This document shows, in pieces, positions 25,402 to 33,710 of a stretch of DNA of 40,549 nucleotides (position 1 is the stretch's first letter; each line of letters begins with the position of its first letter). The translations under genes and the position numbers were made by a program. The notes beneath the pieces are model-generated. The model was not told the DNA's origin, made no database searches, and worked only from the letters and a program-made list of their open reading frames with translations. The DNA is from Burkholderiales bacterium. Its GTDB lineage: Bacteria; Pseudomonadota; Gammaproteobacteria; Burkholderiales; Burkholderiaceae_E. Location: contig JADCHE010000092.1 of the NCBI GenBank assembly GCA_020248665.1, positions 1 to 40,549 of the forward strand. The letters are read 5' to 3'.

Positions 25402-26967
25402 ATGTCCCTGCCCCCGCCGCCCGACCCGCTCGCGGCCAACGCCGTCGCGCTCGCCGACAAGGTCGCGGTCGTCGACGACCGGCCCGACGGCACGCTCGTG
25501 CGCTGGACCTTCTCCGAGCTGAACGCGCAGGCCAACCGCCTCGCGCACGCGCTGGCCGCGCTCGGGGTGAAGCGGGGCGAGCGCGTCGTCTGGTGCGGCC
25601 AGAACTCGCCCGGCGTCGTGCGCATGGTGCACGCCGCGCGCAAGCTCGGCGCGGTCGCGGTGCCGCTCAACTACCGGCTCACCGCCGAGGAGGCCCAGTA
25701 CGTCGTCGACGACTCCGACGCGGTGCTCGCCTACGTCGACGCCGAGATGGCGCCCCTCTTCCGCGAGATCCGCCCGCGGATCCCGAAGGTCCGCGAGGTG
25801 CTCGTCTACGGCGGCGCGCCCCTCGACGGCCAGCGCGACGTCGAGCCGCTGGCCGCCGCGGCGAGCGACGCCGAGCCGCCGCCGGCGCCGCCCGGCACCG
25901 TGACGCCGCAGGCGATGATCTACACCTCGGGCACCACCGGGCGGCCGAAGGGCGCGGTGCGCAACCCGCCCGACCGCGCGCAGCAGGCGGCGCTGCTCGA
26001 GCACATCGGCTACGCGCCCGACGACGTCTACATCACGACCGGGCCGCTGTACCACTCCGGCCCGGGCAGCTTCATGAGCATCGCGCACACGCTCGGCAAC
26101 ACCGTCGTGCTGCAGCGCAAGTTCGACGCCGAGGACTGGCTGCGCCTCATCGACCGCTACCGCGCGACCACCACGTTCGGCGCGCCGGCGCCGGTGCGCA
26201 TGGCCTGCGCGCTGCCCGCGTCGGTCAAGGCGCGCTACGACCGCTCGAGCATGAAGCGCTTCATCGCGAACGCCGCGCCGTGGTCGTTCGCGCTGAAGCA
26301 GGCCTACCTCGCCGACTTCCCGGCCGACTCGCTCTTCGAGGTCTACGGCTCGACCGAGCTCGGCGTGAACACCGTGCTGCGCCCGGATGACCAGCTGCGC
26401 AAGCCCGGCGCCTGCGGCCGGCCCGCGCCGATGGTCGAGATCCGGCTCTACGACGACGAGGGCCGCGAGGTGACCGAGCCCGGCGTGCCGGGCGAGCTCG
26501 CGGTCCGCGCGCCCAGCGTCTTCGCCGCGTACCACAACGCGCGGGCGAAGTTCGAGGAGGACCGGCGCGGCGACTTCCAGACCGTCGGCGACGTCGCCTA
26601 CTTCGACGACGAGGGCTACTTCTACATCTGCGACCGCAAGAAGGACATGATCATCTCCGGCGGCGTCAACGTGTATCCGGCCGAGATCGAGGCGGTCATC
26701 GACGCGCACCCCGACGTGCACGACGTCGCGGTGATCGGCGTGCCGAGCGACGAGTGGGGCGAGAGCGTGCACGCGATCGTCGTGCCGCACGCGGGGCGTA
26801 CGCTCGACGAGGCGAGCGTGGTCGCTTTCGCGCGCGGGCACCTGGCCGGCTTCAAGGTGCCCCGCTCGGTGAGCTTCGCCGCGGAGATCCCGCGCAACGC
26901 GTCGGGCAAGATCCTGAAGAAGGTGCTGCGCGAGCCGTTCTGGGCGGGTCGCAGGCAGAAGGTCTGA
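25402..26967 (+). CDS. AMP-binding acyl-CoA ligase
   Basis: A 521-residue ANL-superfamily adenylating enzyme from ATG 25402 (AGGAG 12 nt upstream). The P-loop A3 motif is MIYTSGTTGRPKGAV (about 173-187). A5 is FEVYGSTELG, A7 DFQTVGDVAYFDDEGYFYI, A8 DRKKDMIISGGVNVYPAEIE and A10 PRNASGKILKKVLRE with the catalytic Lys. It makes acyl-CoA from a carboxylic acid, ATP and CoA. It is followed after 18 nt by a degenerate acyl-CoA dehydrogenase-like gene. Substrate class is not readable; a fatty or aryl acid is possible. Confidence 0.9.
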   Translation: MSLPPPPDPLAANAVALADKVAVVDDRPDGTLVRWTFSELNAQANRLAHALAALGVKRGERVVWCGQNSPGVVRMVHAARKLGAVAVPLNYRLTAEEAQYVVDDSDAVLAYVDAEMAPLFREIRPRIPKVREVLVYGGAPLDGQRDVEPLAAAASDAEPPPAPPGTVTPQAMIYTSGTTGRPKGAVRNPPDRAQQAALLEHIGYAPDDVYITTGPLYHSGPGSFMSIAHTLGNTVVLQRKFDAEDWLRLIDRYRATTTFGAPAPVRMACALPASVKARYDRSSMKRFIANAAPWSFALKQAYLADFPADSLFEVYGSTELGVNTVLRPDDQLRKPGACGRPAPMVEIRLYDDEGREVTEPGVPGELAVRAPSVFAAYHNARAKFEEDRRGDFQTVGDVAYFDDEGYFYICDRKKDMIISGGVNVYPAEIEAVIDAHPDVHDVAVIGVPSDEWGESVHAIVVPHAGRTLDEASVVAFARGHLAGFKVPRSVSFAAEIPRNASGKILKKVLREPFWAGRRQKV

Positions 26968-26985
26968 CGCGGGAGGGGATGCACG

Positions 26986-27951
26986 ATGCACGGTCCCGAC
27001 GACGACGGCACGCGCGCCGTGGTGCGCGCGCTGCTCGCCCTCCACGCGGGACGCGCCTGCGACGCGGCCGCCGACTGGGTGGCCGCGTGGCGCGCGATCG
27101 AGACGGCACCGGGCGCACCGAGCGGCGCGCTCGACCGCGCGCTGCTCGCCTCCGCGCGGGCCGATCGCCTCGCCTGGGCGTTCCTGTGCGCCTACCAGGC
27201 CGCGATCCGCGACGCGTTCGCGCCCGCCGCGCCGCGCGGTGCGCTCGGCTCGTTCGCGGCGAACGAGGCCGGGCGCAGGATGACCGGGATCGGGACGCGG
27301 CTGGTGCGGGACGGCGCCGGACTGCGGCTGGACGGCGAGAAGTCCTGGGTGCTGCGGGCCGCGGAACCGTTCTCGATCCACGTGCTCGCCCGCACCGCGG
27401 ACGGGCCCGAGAGCGGCCCCGGCAGCCTGGTCGTGGTCACCGTGCGCAGCGACGCCCCGGGCGTGTCGCTGCACGAGGGCCGGCCCCAGTCGGTCGTGCC
27501 GGAGCTGCCGCACGCGGCCGCGCGCTTCGACGGCGTCGCGATCGAACCGGGCGACCTGCTCGCCGGCGACGGCTACGCCGACCATGCGCGTCCGTTCCGG
27601 CTGGCGGAGGACCTGTGCCTCGCGGCCTGCTCGCTCGCGTGGCTGCTCGGCGAGGCGGGCCGGCACCGCTGGTCGGACGGATGGCGCCAGCGCGCGGTCG
27701 CGACTGTGGTGCTGCTGCGGGACGCCTACGCGCGGCGGTCCGCCGATGCCGCGATCGAGGTGCTGGCCGCCGGAGCGCTGTCGCTCGCGTCCGGCGTCGT
27801 GGATGCGGTCGATGCCGCGGCCGAAGGCAGCGGCTGGCCCGAGCCGCCGCGGGCCCGGTGGCGGCGCGACCGGGGGCTGCTCTCGGGCGCCGGCGGCATC
27901 CGGGCCGAGCGTGCGCTCAGCGCCTGGAAGCGGCTCGGCGACGGCCGCTGA
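26986..27951 (+). CDS. Shortened acyl-CoA dehydrogenase-like protein
   Basis: A 321-residue protein from ATG 26986 with GGGAGGGG ahead. The middle beta domain of acyl-CoA dehydrogenases is suggested by RLDGEKSWVLRAAEPFSIHV, then GSLVVVTVRSDAPGV and FDGVAIEPGDLLAGDGYADH, followed by an all-helical C-terminal part. It lacks most of the usual N-terminal helices, is about 60 residues short, and no clear catalytic Glu context is visible. It may be a paralogous subunit or a decaying enzyme. It lies between the acyl-CoA ligase and the desaturase. Confidence 0.65.
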   Translation: MHGPDDDGTRAVVRALLALHAGRACDAAADWVAAWRAIETAPGAPSGALDRALLASARADRLAWAFLCAYQAAIRDAFAPAAPRGALGSFAANEAGRRMTGIGTRLVRDGAGLRLDGEKSWVLRAAEPFSIHVLARTADGPESGPGSLVVVTVRSDAPGVSLHEGRPQSVVPELPHAAARFDGVAIEPGDLLAGDGYADHARPFRLAEDLCLAACSLAWLLGEAGRHRWSDGWRQRAVATVVLLRDAYARRSADAAIEVLAAGALSLASGVVDAVDAAAEGSGWPEPPRARWRRDRGLLSGAGGIRAERALSAWKRLGDGR

Positions 27952-28109
27952 GGCGCCGCTGCGCGCTCGCGCCGGCGCGGTGCGACCCTTCCGACCGACG
28001 GGTGGCGCTCGCCGAAACCGCCGAGCTGGGTCATAGTGCGGCCCGCACCGGCCGATCCGCGCCGGGGACACGGCGCGCCCCGGAGGCGCCGACACACGAG
28101 ATCGACGCC

Positions 28110-29240
28110 ATGGGCGCCCGCGACGCGCTCCCCGACACCACCACCCCTGACGGACACCCCTGCCCGAAGGCCCGGCGCCGCGCCGCGGTCGCGCTCCACG
28201 CGCGTGCCTGCGACGCGACCGGCCTGGGTCAGCTCGCCTCGACGCTGGTGCCGTACGCGCTCGCCTGGACGGCCGTCGGCGTCGTCGACGCGGGCCCCTG
28301 GGTCGCGATCCTCGCGACGCCGGTGATCGCCCTGCTGATGCTGCGCGTGTTCGTGCTGATGCACGACTGCGGGCACCGCAGCCTGTTCGCGTCCGCCCCG
28401 CTCAACCAGGCCGTCGGCTTCGTCCTCGGCGTGATCTCCGGCATGCCCCAGTACGTATGGTCCAAGAACCATGCGTACCACCACGCGACCAACGGCGACT
28501 GGTCGAAGTACGGCGGACCGCTCGGTGTCATCACCGTCGACGCGTACCTCGCCCGCAGCGAGGCCGAGCGACGCCGCTACCGCCGTGCACGCCATATCGT
28601 GAACGCCCCGCTCGCGGGGCTGATGTACCTCGCGATCAGCCCGCGGCTCAATTGGCTGATCGGCACCGGCCGGCTGCTCGCGCACCTCGTGCGCTCCAAG
28701 CTCGCCGAGCCGGGCGTGCCCTTCTCCGTCCACGCGTCGCGCTTCCGCACCCAGGCCTGGAGCGCCCCGAAGGAGTACTGGCACATGACGTGGAACAACG
28801 TCGCGGTGCTGGCGTGGTGGGCGGCGATGTCGTGGGCGCTCGGTGCGGCGACCTTCCTCGGCGTGCACCTCGTCGCGACCGCGCTCGCCGGCGGCGGGGC
28901 GATCATGCTGTTCACCGTCCAGCACAACTTCGAGCACTCCTACGCGAGCGCCACCGCCGACTGGGACGCCGACGACGCGGTCGTCCACGGCACCAGCATG
29001 CTCGTGCTGCCCGCGTGGCTCAACTGGTTCACCGCGGACATCGCCTACCACCACATCCACCACCTGTCGGCGGCCATCCCGAACTACCGGCTGAAGCGCT
29101 GCCACGCCGAGTGCGCGGAGCTCTTCACCGAGGTGCGGCGTCTGACGCTGCGCGAGGTGCCGGCGGCGCTGCGGTGCATCCTGTGGGACGTGCGCGCGCG
29201 CCGGATCGTGTCGGTCGAGGCGGCGACGGCGGGTCGGTAG
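28110..29240 (+). CDS. Membrane fatty-acid desaturase
   Basis: An integral-membrane di-iron desaturase of 376 residues from ATG 28110. It has the three histidine boxes HDCGH (85-89), HAYHH (121-125) and HHIHH (314-318), plus QHNFEHSY before the last box, and membrane helices around 45-82 and 240-290. Such enzymes insert a double bond into acyl lipids using ferredoxin or cytochrome b5-type donors. It follows the acyl-CoA ligase and dehydrogenase-like genes after a 158-bp gap, so it may be transcribed separately. Hydroxylase or ketolase activity is a less likely alternative. Confidence 0.88.
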   Translation: MGARDALPDTTTPDGHPCPKARRRAAVALHARACDATGLGQLASTLVPYALAWTAVGVVDAGPWVAILATPVIALLMLRVFVLMHDCGHRSLFASAPLNQAVGFVLGVISGMPQYVWSKNHAYHHATNGDWSKYGGPLGVITVDAYLARSEAERRRYRRARHIVNAPLAGLMYLAISPRLNWLIGTGRLLAHLVRSKLAEPGVPFSVHASRFRTQAWSAPKEYWHMTWNNVAVLAWWAAMSWALGAATFLGVHLVATALAGGGAIMLFTVQHNFEHSYASATADWDADDAVVHGTSMLVLPAWLNWFTADIAYHHIHHLSAAIPNYRLKRCHAECAELFTEVRRLTLREVPAALRCILWDVRARRIVSVEAATAGR

Positions 29241-29273
29241 CGGGCGCGACCCGCGCCGCCGGCCCCGCTCCGG

Positions 29274-29600
29274 TCAGGCCCCGTCCGCGACCTCGGCGTC
29301 CCCGAGCGGGCCGTGCTGCTGCGCGCCGTAGACGTCCCGGTCGAAGGCGGACCCGCTGCCGTGGGACCCCCAGCGGCGCGGCATGCAGACCTTGATCGCG
29401 CGCACGCGGTCGAACGCGATCACCCGCACCCGCTCCCCAGGCGTGTCGTAGAGCGCGCCGATGCGCTCGGGCGTCATCGCCGACGCGCCGAGCACACGGC
29501 GGTAGTTCGACTCGTCGTCGAACATGATGTCGATGGTGATCTGGAAAGGGCCCGCGTTCTTGCTGCGCAGCACGGTGGCCAGGTCCTGGATACGGGGCAT
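29274..29600 (-). CDS. DUF4387 family protein
   Basis: A 108-residue protein from ATG 29600 whose start overlaps the AtuA-family stop as ATGA. It reads LATVLRSKNAGPFQITIDIMF, then FDDESNYRRVLGAS and VRVIAFDRVRAIKVCMPR with an Asp/Gly-rich end. This is DUF4387, a family that is commonly found directly after AtuA-like proteins. No catalytic residues are known to me. It is the last gene of the SBP-amidase-amidase-AtuA operon and is convergent with the desaturase gene, 33 nt away. Confidence 0.87.
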   Translation of the reverse strand: MPRIQDLATVLRSKNAGPFQITIDIMFDDESNYRRVLGASAMTPERIGALYDTPGERVRVIAFDRVRAIKVCMPRRWGSHGSGSAFDRDVYGAQQHGPLGDAEVADGA

Positions 29601-30961
29601 CACACCGTCTCCATGTGCACGGGGAACAGCGCGAGCGGGTCCGGCGTGTCCATCAGGTGATAGACGCTGAACTCGAACACCTCGCCCGCGGCGACGTCCG
29701 ACGGCGAGAACGGGAACGCGAGGTTGCCCGCCGTGGTCTTTCGGCCGGGAAACGGACAGTGCAGCGTCGACGATCGGGCGAGCGACAGCACGTGGCTGGC
29801 GAGCTCCTGCGTCCTCGCGACGACCTCGATCAGCAGGCCGACCTCGTGCGGCACGCGGTGGCGCTCGGGCTCGAGCGCGCCGAGCACGCCGTCGCGGCCG
29901 TAGACCCGGAAGTCGAGCGCGTAGCCGGACTCGTCGACGTCGACGCCGAGGTTGCGGCGCACCGCGGCCCGCACCGCCTCCTCGATCACCGGCAGGTTCT
30001 CGATCACGGTGCGGTCGCGGATGCCGGCGACGGTGAACGCGCGGAAACCGAGGCTGCGTGCGCCTTCGAGCTTCACGGTCAGCCGCCGGGCCGGCAGGAA
30101 GCGCGATCCGCTCACGCGCACCGTCTGCCGGTCCACCTGCTCGAAACGCGCCTCGCTCATGTCGACGTCGCCCTCGGGCTCGTAGAGCATCAGCGGATGG
30201 CTCTGCTCGTACATGGTGTGCGCGGCCACCGACTCCGGTGAGACGACGCGGTGGGGCGCGAGCGGTCGGATCAGGAAGTGGTCCCGGCGGATCGTGCCCA
30301 GCAGGCAGTCGTTGGGCGCGAGCGGCAGCGCGCACTGCGCGCCGCATTCCATTATCTTCGCCATGTGCAGCGCGAGGCCCGGGTCGTAGCCACGAGCGAT
30401 CGGCAGTGCGGCGTAGATCGCGGTGTCGCAGGCGCGGCCCGCGAGCACGACGTCGGCCCCCTGCGCCAGTGCGTGCGCCAGCGGCTCGGTGCCCATCTGC
30501 CCGACGATGCGCACGCTGCCGCTCACGGCCGACTCCGACAGCTCGCCGACGTCCGGCATCGGTCGGATGGCCCCCGCACGCAGCGCGTCGAGCACCACCT
30601 GCCGGTCGATCTCCGAGGCGATGGTCGCGAGCTTGAAGTGCAGGCCGTGCGCGCGCGCCTCCTCGAGCAGCAGACCGCGCACGAGCGCCAGGTGCGGGTT
30701 GCCGCCGCCCATGCCGGCCGAGCCGATCACCAGGGGCACGCCGGCCTCGCGCGCCTTGCGCAGCGCATATGACAGGTCGCGCCGCACCTGCGCGTCGCGC
30801 ACCAGCGACTGACCGGCTCCGAGGTAGTACGGTCCGGGATCGGTGGAGCCGGCGTCCACGCCCATCAGGTCCGGGGCTTGCGCCACGCCGTTGTCGAGGC
30901 TCGAGAATTCGTAGCCGTAGCCGAGCATGCCGTTGACGGCGACGATCCTGAGTTCTTCCAT
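29600..30961 (-). CDS. AtuA-family (DUF1446) protein
   Basis: A 453-residue protein from ATG 30961. Family landmarks are VNGMLGYGYEFSSLDNG, VDAGSTDPGPYYLGAG, PLVIGSAGMGGGNPHLALV, ADVVLAGRACDTAIYAALP, ECGAQCALP and FRAFTVAGIRDRTVIENLP. AtuA was named from acyclic terpene utilisation in Pseudomonas; its reaction is unknown to me. The constant partner DUF4387 follows with ATGA overlap, and an amidase ends 14 nt upstream. In this operon it may act on the acid or CoA ester released by the amidases. Confidence 0.88.
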   Translation of the reverse strand: MEELRIVAVNGMLGYGYEFSSLDNGVAQAPDLMGVDAGSTDPGPYYLGAGQSLVRDAQVRRDLSYALRKAREAGVPLVIGSAGMGGGNPHLALVRGLLLEEARAHGLHFKLATIASEIDRQVVLDALRAGAIRPMPDVGELSESAVSGSVRIVGQMGTEPLAHALAQGADVVLAGRACDTAIYAALPIARGYDPGLALHMAKIMECGAQCALPLAPNDCLLGTIRRDHFLIRPLAPHRVVSPESVAAHTMYEQSHPLMLYEPEGDVDMSEARFEQVDRQTVRVSGSRFLPARRLTVKLEGARSLGFRAFTVAGIRDRTVIENLPVIEEAVRAAVRRNLGVDVDESGYALDFRVYGRDGVLGALEPERHRVPHEVGLLIEVVARTQELASHVLSLARSSTLHCPFPGRKTTAGNLAFPFSPSDVAAGEVFEFSVYHLMDTPDPLALFPVHMETV

Positions 30962-30975
30962 GTCGAGCCCTTCGA

Positions 30976-32337
30976 TCAGGCTGCGCCGGCCGCGTGCGTC
31001 GGCGGGCGCAGCGAGTGGAACGGCGTCGCGCGCTGGTATGCGCAGCCCGCGCGCAGCAGCAGCGGCTCGCGCCACCACGCGGCCTCGAGCTGCAGGCCGA
31101 CGGGCAGGCCGTCCGGCGTCAGCCCGCAGGGCAGCGACATGCCCGGAATGCCGCCGAGCGCGCCGGCGTAGGTGTTGCGCGTGGCGGCCCGGGTGGCCTC
31201 CAGCAGGTTGTGGCCGTCCTCGATCGGCGGTGCCTGCGTCGGCGTGGTCGGCGACAGCAGCAGGTCGACGTCGGCGAAGAGCCGGCGCAGCGCCAGGCGC
31301 CAGCGGCGCGCATAGTCGATGGCCTCGGCGTACTGCAGGCCGGTCACCGAGAAGCCGTTGCGCATGCGCTCGACCACCGAGGCGGTGATCGTCTCGGGTG
31401 CGTTCTGCAGCCGGTCGCGGTACACGTGGCAGGCGTCGGCGAACACCATGTTCGTCATGTGGCGGTGCGCCTCGCCGGCCATGGGCACGTCCACGTCGAC
31501 GAGCACCGCGCCCAGGCGCTCGAACTCGCGCGCGGCACTCATCACCGCATCGCCGACCGCGGGTTCCACCTGCTCGAAGAAGTGCTGGCGCGGCATGCCG
31601 ACGCGCAGGCCCGCGACGCCCTCGTCGAGCTGCCCGAGGACATCGGGCATCGCGACGTCGACGCTGGTCCGGTCGGCCTCGTCGAAGCCGGCGATCACGG
31701 CGAAGATCGCCGCCACGTCGCGCGCCGAGCGTGCGATCGGGCCGATCGTGTCGTGGCCTTCGCTCACCGGCACCGAGCCGCGGCTGGGCACCCGTCCCAG
31801 CGTGGGTCGCAGGCCGGTGACGCCGTTGAGCGCGGACGGCAGCCGCACCGAGCCACCGGTGTCGCTGCCCAGCGAGCCGGTGCACATGCCGGCGGCGACG
31901 CTGACCGCCGAGCCGCCGCTCGAGCCACCCGGGATACGGTCGGGCGCCCAGGGGTTGCGGCACTGCCCGCCCACGGCGCTGTACGACCGCGAGCCGAACG
32001 CGAGCTCGGCCATGTTCGCCTTGCCGACGATCGTCGCGCCGGCAGCGCGCAGCCGCTCCACCACCGGCGCGTCCCGCGTCGCCACGTTCCCGCGCAGGAA
32101 GGCCGCGCCGGCCGTGGTGGGCCGGCCCGCCACGTCGATGTTGTCCTTGATCGAGACCGTCATGCCGTGCAGCGGTCCGAGGCCGCGGCCTTCGGCGGCG
32201 GCCCGGTCCGCTGCGTGCGCGCACGCCATCGCCTCGTCGTGGAAGATCGAGATCAGCGCGTTGAGCGACGGGTTCAGTCGCGCCGCGGTGTCGAGCTGCG
32301 CGGCGGTCCTCGCGGCGCTGTCGCCGGGAATGCTCAT
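30976..32337 (-). CDS. Amidase-signature hydrolase 1
   Basis: A 453-residue amidase-signature enzyme from ATG 32337, overlapping the upstream amidase by ATGA. The Ser-cisSer-Lys triad is complete: Lys64 in TVSIKDNID, Ser139 in IPGGSSGGSA and Ser163 in SDTGGSVRLPS; the spacings of 75 and 24 residues are those of GatA and FAAH. It lacks the GatA C-terminal features and does not sit with gatB/gatC, so it is a small-amide hydrolase. The paired amidase next door suggests two related bonds or enantiomers are cleaved. Confidence 0.9.
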   Translation of the reverse strand: MSIPGDSAARTAAQLDTAARLNPSLNALISIFHDEAMACAHAADRAAAEGRGLGPLHGMTVSIKDNIDVAGRPTTAGAAFLRGNVATRDAPVVERLRAAGATIVGKANMAELAFGSRSYSAVGGQCRNPWAPDRIPGGSSGGSAVSVAAGMCTGSLGSDTGGSVRLPSALNGVTGLRPTLGRVPSRGSVPVSEGHDTIGPIARSARDVAAIFAVIAGFDEADRTSVDVAMPDVLGQLDEGVAGLRVGMPRQHFFEQVEPAVGDAVMSAAREFERLGAVLVDVDVPMAGEAHRHMTNMVFADACHVYRDRLQNAPETITASVVERMRNGFSVTGLQYAEAIDYARRWRLALRRLFADVDLLLSPTTPTQAPPIEDGHNLLEATRAATRNTYAGALGGIPGMSLPCGLTPDGLPVGLQLEAAWWREPLLLRAGCAYQRATPFHSLRPPTHAAGAA

Positions 32338-33710
32338 GCCGTCTCCTCCGCGTCCAGCCGGGCCAGCCTGTCCTCCACCCACTTCGGGCGGCGCAGGTGG
32401 TGCGTGGTCGCCTGCTGGTAGTGCGCACCCAGGGCCAGCACCCGGGCATCGTGCCAGCGCGGGGCCACGAGCTGGATGCCGGCCGGCAGGCCATCGACCG
32501 AGAATCCGCAGGGCACCGACAGTGCCGGGGTCCCGGCCATCGCCCACGCGTAGGTGAAGCGCGAGAGCTCGCGCGTCGTCTCGAGCATCCGGGCTGCGTC
32601 GGCATGCAGCGGCGCCGTGACCGGGCAGGTCGGCATGAGCAGCACGTCGACCTCGGAGAACGTACCGTCGAGCGTGCGCAGCCAGCGCTCCTTGAAGCGC
32701 ATCGACTCGGCATAGCCGCGAGAGTCGACCCGCTCGCCGTGCCGCAGTCGTTCGAGCACGTCGGCGCCGAACGCCCCCGGTGCGTTCGCCAGCCGCTCGG
32801 CGTGGTGGGCCGCGGCGTCCGCGTGCACCATCGGCATCAGGTACCTCTGCGTGTCCTCGGCGCCCGGCAGCGTCACGTCGCGGACGTGAACGCCGAGACG
32901 CAGCATGTCCTCGACGGCTTCCCGCACCAGGCGCTCGACCTCGGGTTCCAGGCCGGCGAAGCACCAGCGCGCCGGCACGCCGATGCGCAGGCCCTCGACG
33001 CCCCGCGCGAATTCCCTGGCCCAGCTCGTCACGGGCCGGTCGACGCAGCAGGGATCGCCCGCGTCGTGGCCGGCGATGACCTCGTGCACGTCCGCCACCC
33101 GCGCGACGGTGCGGGCGAGCGGGCCGATCGTGTCGTGCGCGTCGCTGACCGGGAAGCAGCCGGTGTTGGGCACGGCGCCGTGCGTCGGACGCAGGCCCGC
33201 CACGCCGTTCAGCGCGGCCGGGATGCGGATCGAGCCGCCGGTATCGGTGCCGAGCGAGACGTCGCACAGGCCCGCGGCCACGCTCGCGCCGGATCCGCCG
33301 CTCGAACCGCCCGGGATCGCATCGGTGTTCCAGGGGTTGCGGCCCAGGCCGTGGTGCGGGTTCTGCGTCGTGCCGCCGAAGGCGAACTCGTGCAGGTTGG
33401 CCTTGCCGACGATCAGCGCGCCGGCGCGCTTCAGGCGCTCCACGACGACCGCGTCCTTCGCGGGCACGTGGTCCCTGAAGAACGCCGAACCCATGGTCGT
33501 CGTCCAGCCGGCGGTGTCGATGTTGTCCTTGAGGCTCACCGCGAGCCCCGCCGCGGCGGGCAGGCCGCCGCGCTCGAGCCGCGCTGCGAGCGCCTCCGCG
33601 TCCTCGACGAGCCGGGGATTGAGCGAGATCAGCGAGCGCAGCGCAGGATCGATCGCCTCGGCCGCGCGCACGACCCGCCGCGCACGCGCCCGGATGTCGC
33701 CCTCGCTCAT
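32334..33710 (-). CDS. Amidase-signature hydrolase 2
   Basis: A 458-residue paralogue of the neighbouring amidase, from ATG 33710, overlapping the SBP stop by ATGA. The triad is Lys61 in AVSLKDNID, Ser136 in IPGGSSGGSG and Ser160 in TDTGGSIRIPA. It shares HDTIGPLAR and VPCGFSVDGLPAGIQLVAP-like segments with its neighbour but is clearly diverged, so the pair is an old duplication. Substrate is unknown; a binding protein for peptide-like compounds is encoded just upstream. Confidence 0.9.
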   Translation of the reverse strand: MSEGDIRARARRVVRAAEAIDPALRSLISLNPRLVEDAEALAARLERGGLPAAAGLAVSLKDNIDTAGWTTTMGSAFFRDHVPAKDAVVVERLKRAGALIVGKANLHEFAFGGTTQNPHHGLGRNPWNTDAIPGGSSGGSGASVAAGLCDVSLGTDTGGSIRIPAALNGVAGLRPTHGAVPNTGCFPVSDAHDTIGPLARTVARVADVHEVIAGHDAGDPCCVDRPVTSWAREFARGVEGLRIGVPARWCFAGLEPEVERLVREAVEDMLRLGVHVRDVTLPGAEDTQRYLMPMVHADAAAHHAERLANAPGAFGADVLERLRHGERVDSRGYAESMRFKERWLRTLDGTFSEVDVLLMPTCPVTAPLHADAARMLETTRELSRFTYAWAMAGTPALSVPCGFSVDGLPAGIQLVAPRWHDARVLALGAHYQQATTHHLRRPKWVEDRLARLDAEETA

